39,309 nt of DNA from Micromonospora arida (GCF_003857035.1 NZ_QGSY01000316.1:1-39309), one strand, 5' to 3'. Positions 8,601-17,691 are shown, counted from the first letter of the stretch. Numbers and translations are program-made. The notes: generated from the sequence alone by a model not told the origin.

Positions 8601-8629
8601 GCGGCCCCGGCGCACGGCGTCGGGGCCGC
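8601..8629. terminator. Hairpin between convergent hutH and polysaccharide genes
   Basis: The perfect 9-bp arms GCGGCCCCG (8601-8609) and CGGGGCCGC (8621-8629) flank an 11-nt loop. The hairpin starts 7 nt after the hutH stop and sits 22 nt beyond the end of the opposing flippase gene. It may act in both directions. Confidence 0.7.
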
Positions 8630-8651
8630 GGAACGGCCCGTCGACGCGGGT

Positions 8652-10016
8652 CTAGCTCTTGAGGACCATCTGTCGGATCTCCGCCCAGGAGGGCAGGTCC
8701 GCGCCCGCGACGACGTCACGCTTCGCTCGGGTCCAGAACAGGACGAGGATGATCGCCTCGGACAGCACCGTCGCCCAGGCGGCGCCAGCCACACCGAACA
8801 GTGGGATCGCGGTGGCCAGCGCGGCCAGGTAGGCGAGCGCGCCCAACCCCTGGTACAGCACCTTTTGTCGCACCAGGCCACCGCTCATCAGCAACGACTC
8901 GACACTTGCCGAACCGAAGCGCAGCGGGATCGCCAGCGCGAGGATGGCCATCACCGGTACGGACGTCCGGTACTCCGCGCCGAAGATCAGCGGGATGGCG
9001 TAACGGCCGGCGAGCGCGACGAAGGCGCCGAGGAACAGGCCGAGACCGATCATCCCGACCGTGCCGGCGCGGTACGCGATGAGGACAGCGCTGCGGTTGG
9101 AGCGGGACCAGCGGTGCAGCTTCGCCAGGAAGTACTGCTGGTAGACGATGCGCGGCAGAAGGTAGATCGCGGTCAGTAGCGTCATGGGAACGGCGAGCAC
9201 CGCTGCGGACTCCGCGCTCAGGAACTCCGCCGAGACGACAACGCCCAGCTGCATGCCGAGCTGGTAGAACAGGCTACCCAGCAGGAACAGCCACGTCGCG
9301 GCGACGAGATGGCGTGCCCGGGGTGGCCGCGTCGACCGGCGGAGCACTGGCGAATGCCCCTCCAGCGTCGCTCGCCCGTACCAGAACGGCGCGAGGACCA
9401 GGACACTCATGGCAACCGTGACAGCCGCCACGAGCGCGTACCCCAGCACCACCATGATCGCCGACAACCCGAAGGCCAGAGTCAGGACGGCCACCAGGAG
9501 CCGACCCACCTGCGGTGCCAGCTGCAGCGCTGCGAGCCGCCCGTAGGCACCCTGCAGTTGGAGAGCGGACCCGGACAGCGCCATGGCGACGAGCGACAGG
9601 ATGATCGGGGCGAGACCGATCCGCAGGTTGCCGTTGTGGGGGTCGTGCCGGTCGAGCAAGCCCCAGCAGACGAGCGCGGCGACCAGCACACCGGACGTGA
9701 CGACGACCAACGCGATGGACGGGCGTACCCACCGGAACGCCCGTTGCCCCTCGCGTCCGAACCGTTGCAACCAGAACTCGGCGACCCCGAAGATGGCCAG
9801 GGGCCCGGCCAGCGTCACCAGGGAAATGACCGCCATGAAGGCACCGAAGTCGGCCTTGGGCAGGCTGCGGGCGAGCAGCACCTGGGTGAGGAACGCGAGC
9901 ACGGTGACGCCGGCCTGGCTGACCCCGAGCAGTCCCAGTTGCCGGAGGCGGCGTGCCATACCGCTCCCGGACCGGCCGGCGGTCGCCGTACCGGTCTGCA
10001 CCTGGACTCCGGTCAT
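8652..10016 (-). CDS. Polysaccharide flippase-like membrane protein (Wzx/MOP superfamily)
   Basis: A 454-residue integral membrane protein of the oligosaccharide flippase fold. It has about twelve hydrophobic helices, beginning at about residue 28 (LGLLGVSQAGVTVLAFLTQV) and followed by the typical LLARSLPKADFGAFMAVISL segment. Such proteins move lipid-linked sugar units across the cytoplasmic membrane. It is the last cistron of the leftward polysaccharide cluster, 10 nt after the glycosyltransferase stop. The ATG at 10016 has no strong SD. An internal ATG at 9959 (MARRLRQLGLL) has GGGAG 4 nt upstream and would remove 19 low-complexity residues. The superfamily is clear; the sugar substrate is unknown. 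Confidence 0.8.
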   Translation of the reverse strand: MTGVQVQTGTATAGRSGSGMARRLRQLGLLGVSQAGVTVLAFLTQVLLARSLPKADFGAFMAVISLVTLAGPLAIFGVAEFWLQRFGREGQRAFRWVRPSIALVVVTSGVLVAALVCWGLLDRHDPHNGNLRIGLAPIILSLVAMALSGSALQLQGAYGRLAALQLAPQVGRLLVAVLTLAFGLSAIMVVLGYALVAAVTVAMSVLVLAPFWYGRATLEGHSPVLRRSTRPPRARHLVAATWLFLLGSLFYQLGMQLGVVVSAEFLSAESAAVLAVPMTLLTAIYLLPRIVYQQYFLAKLHRWSRSNRSAVLIAYRAGTVGMIGLGLFLGAFVALAGRYAIPLIFGAEYRTSVPVMAILALAIPLRFGSASVESLLMSGGLVRQKVLYQGLGALAYLAALATAIPLFGVAGAAWATVLSEAIILVLFWTRAKRDVVAGADLPSWAEIRQMVLKS

Positions 10017-10026
10017 CGTCCGACCG

Positions 10027-10983
10027 TCACGCTGTCGCTCGGGCCGGCACGTGCGATCGCAACGTCGCCAGTTCGGCTTCCGTCCGCCGCATCCACGCCT
10101 CGCGGGCCGCCGCGACCCGCCCGGCCGCGGCCGGGTCCTCGGCGATGGCCTGCCGGACGCCCTCGATCAGGGCGTCGCTCTGGTTGGCGACGAGCGTGGC
10201 GAAGCTTCCGAACAGGGCTTCGGTCGTCTGGGTACGGGACAGGACCAGTGGTCGACCCGCGCTCAGCGCCTCACAGGCGCCACTGGGCTGAGTGGCGTCC
10301 CGGTCGGTCAGTACGACGACCGCGCGTGCGGCGGCGACGGCCGCCTCGTAGTCGGGGAGGTCGAGGAAGCCCAGGGTGGTGAGGTTGGGTAGGCGCTCCG
10401 CGCGCTCACGCAGCGGCGATGGCAACCGGTGCAGTGGTGCGGTGGTCGCGAAGGGGACGTCGGGCATGGCCTCGATCGCGTCGATGAGGACGTCCATCGG
10501 CTCGTCCGGGGCGACGGTGGCCACGACGAACACCCAGCCCCGTGGCGGTGCCGGTGGGATCTCCCGAAGTGGGTCGTGCACGACGAGCGTGCGCAGGCCT
10601 GGAAACTCCGCGCGGGCGATGGCGTCGGCCTCCGCGGTATGGGTCAGGACCAGTTGCGCGCCACGCAGGATCGAGGCGGTGCTGGGCACCCGGCGCCACC
10701 ACGACTGGAACTGCCCGTTGTGCGCGTCGACGATGTACGGAACCCGGCCGAGGTAGGGCGCCAGCGCGGACAGGTGCGGCTGCGCCTGCGCGACCACGAA
10801 CGATGGCCGACGCGAGCGGATCAGCTTGAGGTCGTTCCTCGTGTGGGCGACGTAGTCGAAGGGCCGCAGGGCCTTCGGCGTCGCCTTGGACGGCCGCCAG
10901 GCCACCTCCGCGCCCAACGCCTCCGCAAGCACGTCGGAACGACGCTGGTACCGCTTCCACGAAATGAATAGGGGGGAACTCAT
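10027..10983 (-). CDS. Glycosyltransferase, GT-B fold (GT4-like)
   Basis: A 318-residue cytoplasmic glycosyltransferase. The N-terminal half carries the acceptor-side Rossmann fold (RPSFVVAQAQPHLSALAPY, VPYIVDAHNGQF, LVLTHTAEADAIA). The C-terminal half contains PSGACEALSAGRPLVLSRTQTTEALF, the family-4-type glutamate-containing donor-sugar motif. It is shorter than a typical GT4 enzyme (about 370-400 residues), mainly between the two domains. Its ATG overlaps the stop of the upstream O-antigen-ligase-like gene (ATGA), so the two are translationally coupled. It presumably extends the lipid-linked glycan exported by the neighbouring flippase. Donor and acceptor cannot be read from the sequence. 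Confidence 0.78.
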   Translation of the reverse strand: MSSPLFISWKRYQRRSDVLAEALGAEVAWRPSKATPKALRPFDYVAHTRNDLKLIRSRRPSFVVAQAQPHLSALAPYLGRVPYIVDAHNGQFQSWWRRVPSTASILRGAQLVLTHTAEADAIARAEFPGLRTLVVHDPLREIPPAPPRGWVFVVATVAPDEPMDVLIDAIEAMPDVPFATTAPLHRLPSPLRERAERLPNLTTLGFLDLPDYEAAVAAARAVVVLTDRDATQPSGACEALSAGRPLVLSRTQTTEALFGSFATLVANQSDALIEGVRQAIAEDPAAAGRVAAAREAWMRRTEAELATLRSHVPARATA

Positions 10984-12398
10984 CTGGGATCACCACTAGC
11001 ATCGTCAGGCACGCTTACCGGCGCGCTCTTAGCGGGGAAGAACCTGACCAGAAGCAGGAGCGAAAGGAAGAACAACCACATGAAGTACGAGTATGAGGTT
11101 GGCTTCTGCGTCAGGGCGGAGATGATGGTCAGAACGTAGAGGACCGTGAGCATCCATCGAGACTCGACCGCGACGGCCCGTTTCGTGACGCGCCAGAGGT
11201 TGATGAAGATAATCGACATCAGGGCGAGCCCGAGCAATCCCCACACCACGAATATCCGCAGCGGGTCGGCGTGGGTGTTCCATGGTTCATAGCCGAGTCC
11301 GATGAGCCAGACGTCCCACGGCGCGTCCTGCCACACATCTACCACGCGGAACCAGATCTGCCCGCGACCGTGCAGGAACTCATCGTTTGTGGGATTGAGC
11401 GAACCGACCTGGGTGAGCAGGAACAGCGCACGATCCCAGAGATAGGCCCCCCAGCGGATCGCCGCCAGGACCATCAGGACGACGAGGATGGCGGCTCCCC
11501 AGACGGCCGTGCGGAACGGCAGGTCGGAGATCTGCCGGAGGAGTTCGGGGAGGCGGCGCAACTCGAACGCGACGATCACCAACGCCACACAGAGAATGGT
11601 TATCCGGTGCGTGCTGACGACCGCGGTCGCGGCCAGGAGTGCGACGATGCCGTACCGGGCCAGCGAACTGAGCCGTAGCCGGTTACCAGCGGCGTAGAGG
11701 ATGAACACCGCGAAGATCAGGAGCCGGCCGAGCGAGGCGGGATGGAAGTAGCCTCCCGAAGCTCGCCCGACCCGGCCGCTCATGAGGTTGAAGAAGTAGG
11801 TGTACGGAACGACGCCGACGACCTGCAGCCAGGCGATCACCGAGTGCGCGACGGCACCGAGAATCACGGCCAGGAGCACCCACCGCAGGCGTTCGAGGGT
11901 GAACCAGTCCGGCTTGAAGAACATGACCGCCAACAACGCGATCGGCGCAAAGCCGACCGCGAGTTGGGCGCCCTGCGTGATGACCCCGCTCTTGGGCGCG
12001 ACGTGTGGCCCGAAGATCTCGCGTACGTCGGCCGTGGCGAAGATCTGGACGAAGTCTTCCCGCGCGGGTATCGCCAGGAGGCCGATGATGGAGAACAGGC
12101 CGATGATCAGCACTGCGATGAGGGATGGCGCCAGCGTGGTCGGAAATCTTTTCGCCGCGATTATCAGGGCGACAAAAGAACCAACCATAAAAATGGCGCC
12201 AATGACCGTGACGATCATTCCGGCGTCCACGGTGTCCGCCGCGACCTTCTCGCCGAAGATATCGAAGAATGACTTCACGCCGACAACCGCCATGGCCAGT
12301 GCTGCCATGATTCTGGCGGCGGCCCACGGATAACGCCCGAGTCGACGGTCACTGCCCTCGGTCGGGGCAGTGGCCGCCTTTCGAGGCATTATGTCCAT
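10980..12398 (-). CDS. O-antigen ligase/polymerase-like polytopic membrane protein
   Basis: A 472-residue protein with roughly eleven or twelve hydrophobic helices. After helix-rich N-terminal segments there is a large extracytoplasmic loop (about residues 325-385: ...TQVGSLNPTNDEFLHGRGQIWFRVVDVW... then GLGYEPWNTHADPLRIFVVWG). This architecture and the N-x-H-x-D-like loop region are typical of the Wzy/WaaL (O-antigen ligase) superfamily, which joins or polymerises glycan units outside the membrane. The start ATG has AGAGGA 7 nt upstream. Base composition is visibly lower in GC in places (for example 12155-12200, with runs of A and T), which suggests a different history from the hut and housekeeping genes. 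Polymerase versus ligase activity cannot be decided from the sequence. Confidence 0.72.
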   Translation of the reverse strand: MDIMPRKAATAPTEGSDRRLGRYPWAAARIMAALAMAVVGVKSFFDIFGEKVAADTVDAGMIVTVIGAIFMVGSFVALIIAAKRFPTTLAPSLIAVLIIGLFSIIGLLAIPAREDFVQIFATADVREIFGPHVAPKSGVITQGAQLAVGFAPIALLAVMFFKPDWFTLERLRWVLLAVILGAVAHSVIAWLQVVGVVPYTYFFNLMSGRVGRASGGYFHPASLGRLLIFAVFILYAAGNRLRLSSLARYGIVALLAATAVVSTHRITILCVALVIVAFELRRLPELLRQISDLPFRTAVWGAAILVVLMVLAAIRWGAYLWDRALFLLTQVGSLNPTNDEFLHGRGQIWFRVVDVWQDAPWDVWLIGLGYEPWNTHADPLRIFVVWGLLGLALMSIIFINLWRVTKRAVAVESRWMLTVLYVLTIISALTQKPTSYSYFMWLFFLSLLLLVRFFPAKSAPVSVPDDASGDPR

Positions 12399-12615
12399 TT
12401 CACGATCCTCTCAGCGCTATCCCTCGGGGCACTATACGCGAGCGTCATAACCGATAGAGGCCGCCTCGGTCGGCGGCGAACCCGCCCGTTGATCGTCCCG
12501 ACAGCAGGCGGATTTCCCCTCTTTCGCCCACCCTGGGCGGGCAGTCGCGCGACCGTGGCCGATCGTTCCGGACCCTTGGGACGCATCGCGCGGTGCGCGG
12601 GTCGCAGGCTGGCCG
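12399..12615. other. Intergenic region with candidate promoter and weak hairpins
   Basis: This is 217 bp between two leftward genes. Next to the acyltransferase stop, GACCC (12571-12575) pairs with GGGTC (12599-12603) around an inner CGCA/TGCG pair, a possible imperfect terminator. GCCGCC (12460-12465) and GGCGGC (12472-12477) form a second 6-bp stem. A clean -10-like TATAGT (minus strand, 12431-12436) precedes the downstream gene by about 32 nt. No conserved -35 and no small gene were found. Confidence 0.45.
12431..12436 (-). promoter_or_regulatory. Candidate -10 box (TATAGT) for the O-antigen-ligase-like gene
   Basis: TATAGT on the minus strand matches TANNNT and lies in an AT-richer patch. 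Transcription would begin near 12424, giving a leader of about 26 nt that includes the AGAGGA SD. It suggests that the last three genes of the cluster have their own promoter. Confidence 0.4.
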
Positions 12616-14676
12616 TCAGGGTGCGAGACGTGCCGCGACACGCTCGACGAGTTGGGGCCCCAGGGTGCGCGCGTAGGTCGCCGTCATGTGATGCGCGTCG
12701 CGGTAGACGATGACGTTACCGATCACCAACGGACACTGGGTCGCGGTGCAGAACAGATCGGTCAGGTCCACCATCTGCACCTTGCCGTCGCTCCGCTTCG
12801 CGGCCTCCTCAAGGGCGTCCCGGGTGCCGAGCGCGGTCTGCCGGTCGACCGCACACCGCGTCGGATCCCCGCCGTTTGCCGCGTCGTCCACCAGGCAGCC
12901 GAGGTCCGTCGCGCCGAGCCCCGGGTTGTCCGCCACCACGACGATCCTGGTTCCCCGCTCCAGCACCGGGCGCCACGCCTCGACGTACCTGCGGATCTGG
13001 CCGGCCGCCGCCTGAGGGTTGGCGCTCGCATTGCGCTTGCCGGTCACGATGACGAGGTCGTACTTCGGGCCGTCGCCGAGCCGCTGCATCATCGCGTTCC
13101 GTCGCGCGTAGCACGGGTCGGACTGGTCTACGGCATCCACCTTCGCCCAGATGCAGCCGCGGCCGACGTAGGTGTCGACCGCCCAGTTCCGCGAGTCGAG
13201 CTGCCCCTCGATGGCGGGGATGAGCATGGCGGCGTGCGAGTCGCCCACGAGCGCGACGCGCGTCGCGTCGGCCCGTTGCGAACCGACACGACACGACGTG
13301 AGTGTCGCGCCCGGCTCCTGGTCATAGCAGTCGTACGCGGAACCCGTGTCCTTGGTGAGCATCGACATCTCGGGGAACAACTCCTGGCCGAGGGCGCCGG
13401 GCTCGCAACGCTGCGCCTCGACCATCGCGCCCGCACCGAGACACGGCGTCCCTGCGGCCATCAACTGCTCAAGGCGTGAGTTGTTCGCCTTGCCGCTCTG
13501 TTCGACCAGTCGGTTGCCGGCGACGACGACGGAGAGCACCAGCACCATCGACATCGCGGCAGCCGCGTACTGCGGCCACAGCCGCCGCCCACCGCTGAAC
13601 AAGCCGAACCGCACCGGGTCCTCGACGAGGCGCTTGGTCAACGCGGCCAACACCACCACACCGGCGATGACGACGAGCTTCACCGGCCAGGTCATCTTGT
13701 CGCCGGTCGCCAGCTCGAAGATCACGATTGGCGGCCAGTGCCAGAGGTAGATGGAGTACGACCAGTCGCCGAGCTTCTGGACCACCGTCGAGGCCATCGG
13801 CCGCAGCGGAGACCAGCGTGGGCTGGGAGCGCCGGCCCAGATGGCGGCGAGCGCACCGACGACGGGAAGCGCCGCCGCGTAGCCCGGGAACGGTGTCCCG
13901 GAATGAAGGAGGAAAGCGGCGACACCGATCAGGAGCAAGCCCAACCAGGAGACCGCCGCCCGAGTGCGGTCACTCGCCGACCGTCCGAGCCCTGGCAACG
14001 TGGCGAGCATCGCGCCGGCCCCGAACTCCCAGGCCCGGGTGGGCGTCACGAAGTAGGCCGCGGCGCTGTTAGCGGACGTCTCGTAGACGGAGTACGCGAA
14101 GGAGGCAGCGACGATCAGCGCAAGCGTGACCCGGATCGCGCCGATCGGGTCCGTCCGCCGGATCCGGCGGGCGACCAGGACGGCGAGGACGATCAGGAGG
14201 GGCCAGACCAGGTAGAACTGCTCCTCCACGGACAGCGACCAGTAGTGCTGCACCGGCGACCTGACGTTCTCCGCGGCGAGGTAGTCCACGGCGTCGTGCG
14301 CCAGCTGCCAGTTCTCGACGTAGACCGTCGCCGCCGCGATCTCGCGGAGTATCTGTGACCAGTAGAGCTGCGGCACCCAGACGAAGACGGCCCCCGCGGT
14401 GGCGACGAGCACGAGCAGGGAGGCCGGCAGCAGACGCCGGATCCGGCGCGCCCAGAAGGTGCGGAGGCGGACCGACCCGGTCTTCTCCACCTCCCGCACG
14501 AGGTGGGCGGTGATGAGGAAGCCACTGATCGCGAAGAAGACGTCGACGCCGACGTATCCGCCCGGGATTCGGTTCGGCCAGAAATGGAACAGCAGCACCA
14601 GGAGCACCGCGAGCGCCCGCAATGCCTGGATCTCCGGTCGCACCACCCCAGGAGAGGTCTGCTTCGAATCCGTCAC
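12616..14676 (-). CDS. Acyltransferase-3 / SGNH fusion (OafA-type glycan O-acyltransferase)
   Basis: A 686-residue two-domain membrane enzyme. Residues about 12-390 are the acyltransferase-3 domain with about ten helices, including LLFHFWPNRIPGGYVGVDVF (His31, required in the family) and WSLSVEEQFYLVWPLL. Residues about 400-686 are an extracytoplasmic SGNH/GDSL-like domain with VALVGDSHAAM (Ser480) and a C-terminal YRDAHHMT with the Asp-x-x-His pair. Proteins of this architecture pass acetyl groups from cytoplasmic acetyl-CoA to sugars outside the cell (O-antigen or peptidoglycan O-acetylation). The start is GTG, with GGTGAGG about 4 nt upstream. In this cluster it most likely decorates the exported polysaccharide; the target sugar is unknown. 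Confidence 0.88.
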   Translation of the reverse strand: MTDSKQTSPGVVRPEIQALRALAVLLVLLFHFWPNRIPGGYVGVDVFFAISGFLITAHLVREVEKTGSVRLRTFWARRIRRLLPASLLVLVATAGAVFVWVPQLYWSQILREIAAATVYVENWQLAHDAVDYLAAENVRSPVQHYWSLSVEEQFYLVWPLLIVLAVLVARRIRRTDPIGAIRVTLALIVAASFAYSVYETSANSAAAYFVTPTRAWEFGAGAMLATLPGLGRSASDRTRAAVSWLGLLLIGVAAFLLHSGTPFPGYAAALPVVGALAAIWAGAPSPRWSPLRPMASTVVQKLGDWSYSIYLWHWPPIVIFELATGDKMTWPVKLVVIAGVVVLAALTKRLVEDPVRFGLFSGGRRLWPQYAAAAMSMVLVLSVVVAGNRLVEQSGKANNSRLEQLMAAGTPCLGAGAMVEAQRCEPGALGQELFPEMSMLTKDTGSAYDCYDQEPGATLTSCRVGSQRADATRVALVGDSHAAMLIPAIEGQLDSRNWAVDTYVGRGCIWAKVDAVDQSDPCYARRNAMMQRLGDGPKYDLVIVTGKRNASANPQAAAGQIRRYVEAWRPVLERGTRIVVVADNPGLGATDLGCLVDDAANGGDPTRCAVDRQTALGTRDALEEAAKRSDGKVQMVDLTDLFCTATQCPLVIGNVIVYRDAHHMTATYARTLGPQLVERVAARLAP

Positions 14677-14845
14677 TGTGCCTCACCAGATCGGTAGGGG
14701 TAACACCATGGCGCGCAGCGGCCACACCGCCACAGAATGGTGGCGACGGCGAGGGTATACGTTTGTTGCCCCGTCCCGCTGACCGGGAGCCGGTTCCGCC
14801 ACCCGCCGCGCGTCCCCTCGTTCTGCATACCGCGAGGTGGACGCG

Positions 14846-16114
14846 TCAGTTCGGATCTCCGGCGTGGGTCAACGTCTCCCAGGCGTAGAAGTAGGCGGGC
14901 GGGCCGGCGGGCCGGTCCGCCTCCACGACCCGTCTGGTGTTCGGCAGGTCGAGCTTCATCCTGGTGCCGTAGTGGTTGAAGGCCACCTCGGGTGACGGCG
15001 CCAACCCGGTCACGAGCTGACCGCCGCACAGCCAGGGCGGCACCGACCCGCCCGACTCGAGTCCGCTGTGGAACTCCAGTGCGCGGGTCAACCGCTCGCG
15101 TGCCTCCGCGTACAGGTCGCGGCCCTGGATCCACGCTGTCTCGGCAACGTGCGCCGCCGCCGCGAGGCCCCAACCGGTGTGCAGGAAGTCCCGGCAGGTC
15201 TCCTGCGCCAACCCGTCGACGAGCAGGGTCTGCCCGCCCCAGTAGTCGGTGAGCTGCGACTTCGTGAGGGCATCGCCGGGCGGCGCGTACGGCATGGCCC
15301 CGTCACCGCGCAGATAGACGTACGCCCGCAGGCGCATACGCCACTTCTCGATCGCCTTGAGAAAGGAAGCCCGGTCGTCGAGAAACACCGAGATGCCGAC
15401 GGCCGCATCGAGCATGATCAGGCCCCAGTTCCCCGCCCTGATGCCATCGGTGCCACCGAGCACCACCGGTAGGTAGACCTTCCGGAGCATCCGTTCGGTC
15501 CGGGCCAACGAGGCGGGATCCCAGCCGGTGTAGGTGTGCTTGATCAGCTCTGCGGTCCGCGCGAACGTCGCCCCGGCCCACCCTGCCTGCAGCGGTGCGT
15601 TGGAGTTGGTGTGCTTCTTGACCACGCCGGACCACGCGTCCAGGATGTCGATTGCCTTCTCCGCGTACCTACGGTCACGGGTGAAGCACCACATCAGAGC
15701 ATGCGTGTACGCGGCCACCGCGTCCTCGGCCTCCGCGGTGCAACCGGTGTCCGGCTGGGAGTAGTAGCCGCAGTTCACAGTGGACACCGGCCGAGGACGC
15801 CAGGAAAGCTCGGCGTACTGGCTGCGCTGCATGGCCAACCAGGCCGAGCGCCAGGGCTCCTCGCCCGCCCTCACCTTGCCGCTCACGAAGTTCAACTGCG
15901 CGCTGTTGACAAGCACACCCGGGTGGACGAACCCGCTGCGGGGATCGCGCGACTGGGTCAACGGTGGCGCCGGCGGAATGGGGTCGACGACCCGGGAGCC
16001 ACGCGCCGCGCTCTCCGGTTTGTCGGCCGAGAAGGCCAGGAGAGCACCGCTGGCGGCCAGCAGGCCGACACCCATCAGTGCCGCCAGCACACCACGCCTA
16101 CCGGCCCATGCCAT
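14846..16114 (-). CDS. Exported alginate-lyase-family polysaccharide lyase
   Basis: A 422-residue protein with an N-terminal basic segment and hydrophobic helix (WAGRRGVLAALMGVGLLAAS, residues about 3-22), so it is exported or membrane-anchored. The rest is an alpha/alpha-toroid of the Alginate_lyase family. Signatures include the asparagine-rich NSNAPLQAGWAGATFARTAELI, IRAGNWGLIMLDAAVGISVF, and a late FNHYGTRMKLDLPNT with catalytic-type His and Tyr. The ATG at 16114 has GGGGAG 5 nt upstream. An in-frame ATG eight codons earlier lacks this. It is the first gene of the leftward polysaccharide block, so it may trim or clear the polymer made by its neighbours. The family does not fix the substrate: alginate, oligoalginate or another uronic-acid polymer are possible. 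Confidence 0.8.
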   Translation of the reverse strand: MAWAGRRGVLAALMGVGLLAASGALLAFSADKPESAARGSRVVDPIPPAPPLTQSRDPRSGFVHPGVLVNSAQLNFVSGKVRAGEEPWRSAWLAMQRSQYAELSWRPRPVSTVNCGYYSQPDTGCTAEAEDAVAAYTHALMWCFTRDRRYAEKAIDILDAWSGVVKKHTNSNAPLQAGWAGATFARTAELIKHTYTGWDPASLARTERMLRKVYLPVVLGGTDGIRAGNWGLIMLDAAVGISVFLDDRASFLKAIEKWRMRLRAYVYLRGDGAMPYAPPGDALTKSQLTDYWGGQTLLVDGLAQETCRDFLHTGWGLAAAAHVAETAWIQGRDLYAEARERLTRALEFHSGLESGGSVPPWLCGGQLVTGLAPSPEVAFNHYGTRMKLDLPNTRRVVEADRPAGPPAYFYAWETLTHAGDPN

Positions 16115-16225
16115 CCCGTCTCCCCGACAACCTGCCAATCCGGATTCCCCGGACTCCCGAGATCAGTACATGTCATCGACCGATCGCTCCGCCACCCCGC
16201 AGGTGTCAATCGGACAAGCCCGGTC

Positions 16226-16846
16226 TCAGCCCGCGGACGGCGGCAGTACCTTGGCGACCAGCTTGGCCAACTCGCGCAACGCCTTGCCCCGGTGACTGAT
16301 CGCGTCCTTCTCGGCCGGGGTCAGCTCGGCGTTGGTCCGGTCCTGCCCGTCGCCCAGGAAGATCGGGTCGTAGCCGAAGCCGCCGTCACCGCGCGGCGCG
16401 CGCAGCACCCGCCCGGACTGCCGACCGTCGACGAGGTGCTCCTTGCCACCGGGCAGCACCAACGCCACGGTGCAGACGAACGAGGCGGCCCGCTGCTCGT
16501 CCGGGACGTCGGCGATCTGGTCCAGCACCAGCTGAAGGTTGGCCCGGTCGTCGCCGTGCTGGCCGGACCAGCGGGCGCTGAACACCCCCGGCATGCCGTT
16601 GAGAGCGTCGACCGCGAGGCCGGAGTCGTCCGCGATGGTCGGCAGCCCGCTCTGCCGGCAGCCCTCCCGCGCCTTGATCAGCGCGTTCTCGCCGAAGGTC
16701 AGGCCGGTCTCCGGCAGTTCCGCGTACTGCTCGACGTCGTCCAGCCCGAGCAGGGCGATCCGGTGCGCGCCGAGCGCGCCGTCCAGGATCCGCTGCAACT
16801 CGACCAGCTTCTTGCGGTTACGGGTGGCGAGCAGGACCTTGTTCAT
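16226..16846 (-). CDS. rdgB: Non-canonical purine NTP pyrophosphatase (RdgB/HAM1)
   Basis: A 206-residue house-cleaning enzyme that hydrolyses (deoxy)ITP and XTP to the monophosphates, keeping deaminated purines out of nucleic acids. Motifs: VLLATRNRKKLVEL at the N-terminus, TFGENALIKAR, PTIADDSGLAVDALNGMPGVFSARW with the catalytic aspartates around residue 73, GGFGYDPIF, and ISHRGKAL near the C-terminus. The ATG overlaps the stop of rph by four bases. The rph-rdgB pairing is widespread in actinobacteria. Confidence 0.97.
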   Translation of the reverse strand: MNKVLLATRNRKKLVELQRILDGALGAHRIALLGLDDVEQYAELPETGLTFGENALIKAREGCRQSGLPTIADDSGLAVDALNGMPGVFSARWSGQHGDDRANLQLVLDQIADVPDEQRAASFVCTVALVLPGGKEHLVDGRQSGRVLRAPRGDGGFGYDPIFLGDGQDRTNAELTPAEKDAISHRGKALRELAKLVAKVLPPSAG

Positions 16847-17571
16847 GAGAAGAGCGCCTTTCGCTGGGCTTCGGCCAACTCGGCGCAGCCGGCGACGGCC
16901 AGGTCGAGCAGGGCGTCGAGCTGGTCGCGGGCGAACACGCCGGCCTCGCCGGTGCCCTGCACCTCGACGAAGTCGCCCGCGCCGGTGCGCACCACGTTCA
17001 TGTCCACCTCGGCGGCGACGTCCTCCTCGTAGCAGAGGTCGAGCCGGGCCTCCCCGGCGATGACCCCCACGCTGACCGCGGCCACCGAGCGGTGCATCAC
17101 CTTCTCCGGCTTGCCGGCCAACGACTTGCGGGCGGCAAGCCAGCCCACCGCGTCGTGCAGGGCGACGTACGCGCCGGTGATCGCGGCTGTGCGGGTGCCG
17201 CCGTCGGCCTGGAGCACGTCGCAGTCGAGCACGATCGAGTTCTCGCCGAGCGCCTTGAGGTCGATGCTGGCCCGCAGACTGCGGCCGATCAACCGGGAGA
17301 TCTCGTGGGTACGGCCACCGACTCGACCCTTGACGCTTTCCCGGTCGGAGCGGGTGTTGGTGGCTCGGGGCAGCATCGCGTACTCGGCGGTCACCCAGCC
17401 GAGCCCGGAGCCCTTGCGCCAGCGGGGCACCCCCTCGGTGACGCTCGCCGTGCAGAGCACCCGGGTGCCGCCGAACTCGACGAGCACCGAACCCTCCGGA
17501 TGGTTGCTCCAGCCTCGGGTCAGGGTCACCGGTCGAAGTTGAGAGGGCCCTCGCCCGTCAGGTCGCGCCAT
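16843..17571 (-). CDS. rph: Ribonuclease PH
   Basis: A 242-residue phosphorolytic 3'-5' exoribonuclease that trims tRNA 3' ends. The family start RPDGRGPSQLRPVTLTRGW is present, as are GVPRWRKGSGLGWVTAEYAMLPRATNTRSDRE, the DCDVLQADGGTRTAAITGAYVA core (split here over residues about 115-136), and the C-terminal VEVQGTGEAGVFARDQLDALLDLA. There is no SD. A -10-like TAGGGT (17578-17583) ends 6 nt before the ATG, so the mRNA is probably leaderless. It is coupled to rdgB downstream by an ATGA overlap. Confidence 0.97.
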   Translation of the reverse strand: MARPDGRGPSQLRPVTLTRGWSNHPEGSVLVEFGGTRVLCTASVTEGVPRWRKGSGLGWVTAEYAMLPRATNTRSDRESVKGRVGGRTHEISRLIGRSLRASIDLKALGENSIVLDCDVLQADGGTRTAAITGAYVALHDAVGWLAARKSLAGKPEKVMHRSVAAVSVGVIAGEARLDLCYEEDVAAEVDMNVVRTGAGDFVEVQGTGEAGVFARDQLDALLDLAVAGCAELAEAQRKALFS

Positions 17572-17577
17572 GCCTGC

Positions 17578-17583
17578 ACCCTA
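17578..17583 (-). promoter_or_regulatory. -10 box (TAGGGT) placing the rph transcript start at its ATG
   Basis: TAGGGT on the minus strand fits TANNNT and ends exactly 6 nt before the rph ATG. That geometry leaves no room for a leader or SD. No clear -35 is visible. The rest of the 120-bp gap to the MBL gene shows no other feature. Confidence 0.55.
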
Positions 17584-17691
17584 TGCGGTGCGGCGATCCA
17601 CCTCGCTCGCGGTGCCCCGGGGAACGTCCGCGACGTGCACACCGAGGAACCCGGCGACCGCCGGCCGGACTCGCGAACCGGGCGTGCTGCG

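Noticed and set aside
14728..14745. Terminator CGCCAC-N6-GTGGCG after the alginate-lyase-family gene
   Set aside because: The stem is only 6 bp and begins about 100 nt after the stop. It is too weak to separate from chance in GC-rich DNA. The remaining 169-bp gap shows nothing else clear.
16204..16209. Perfect -35 TTGACA on the minus strand before the alginate-lyase-family gene
   Set aside because: No acceptable -10 occurs 16-19 bp downstream, so I do not call a promoter.
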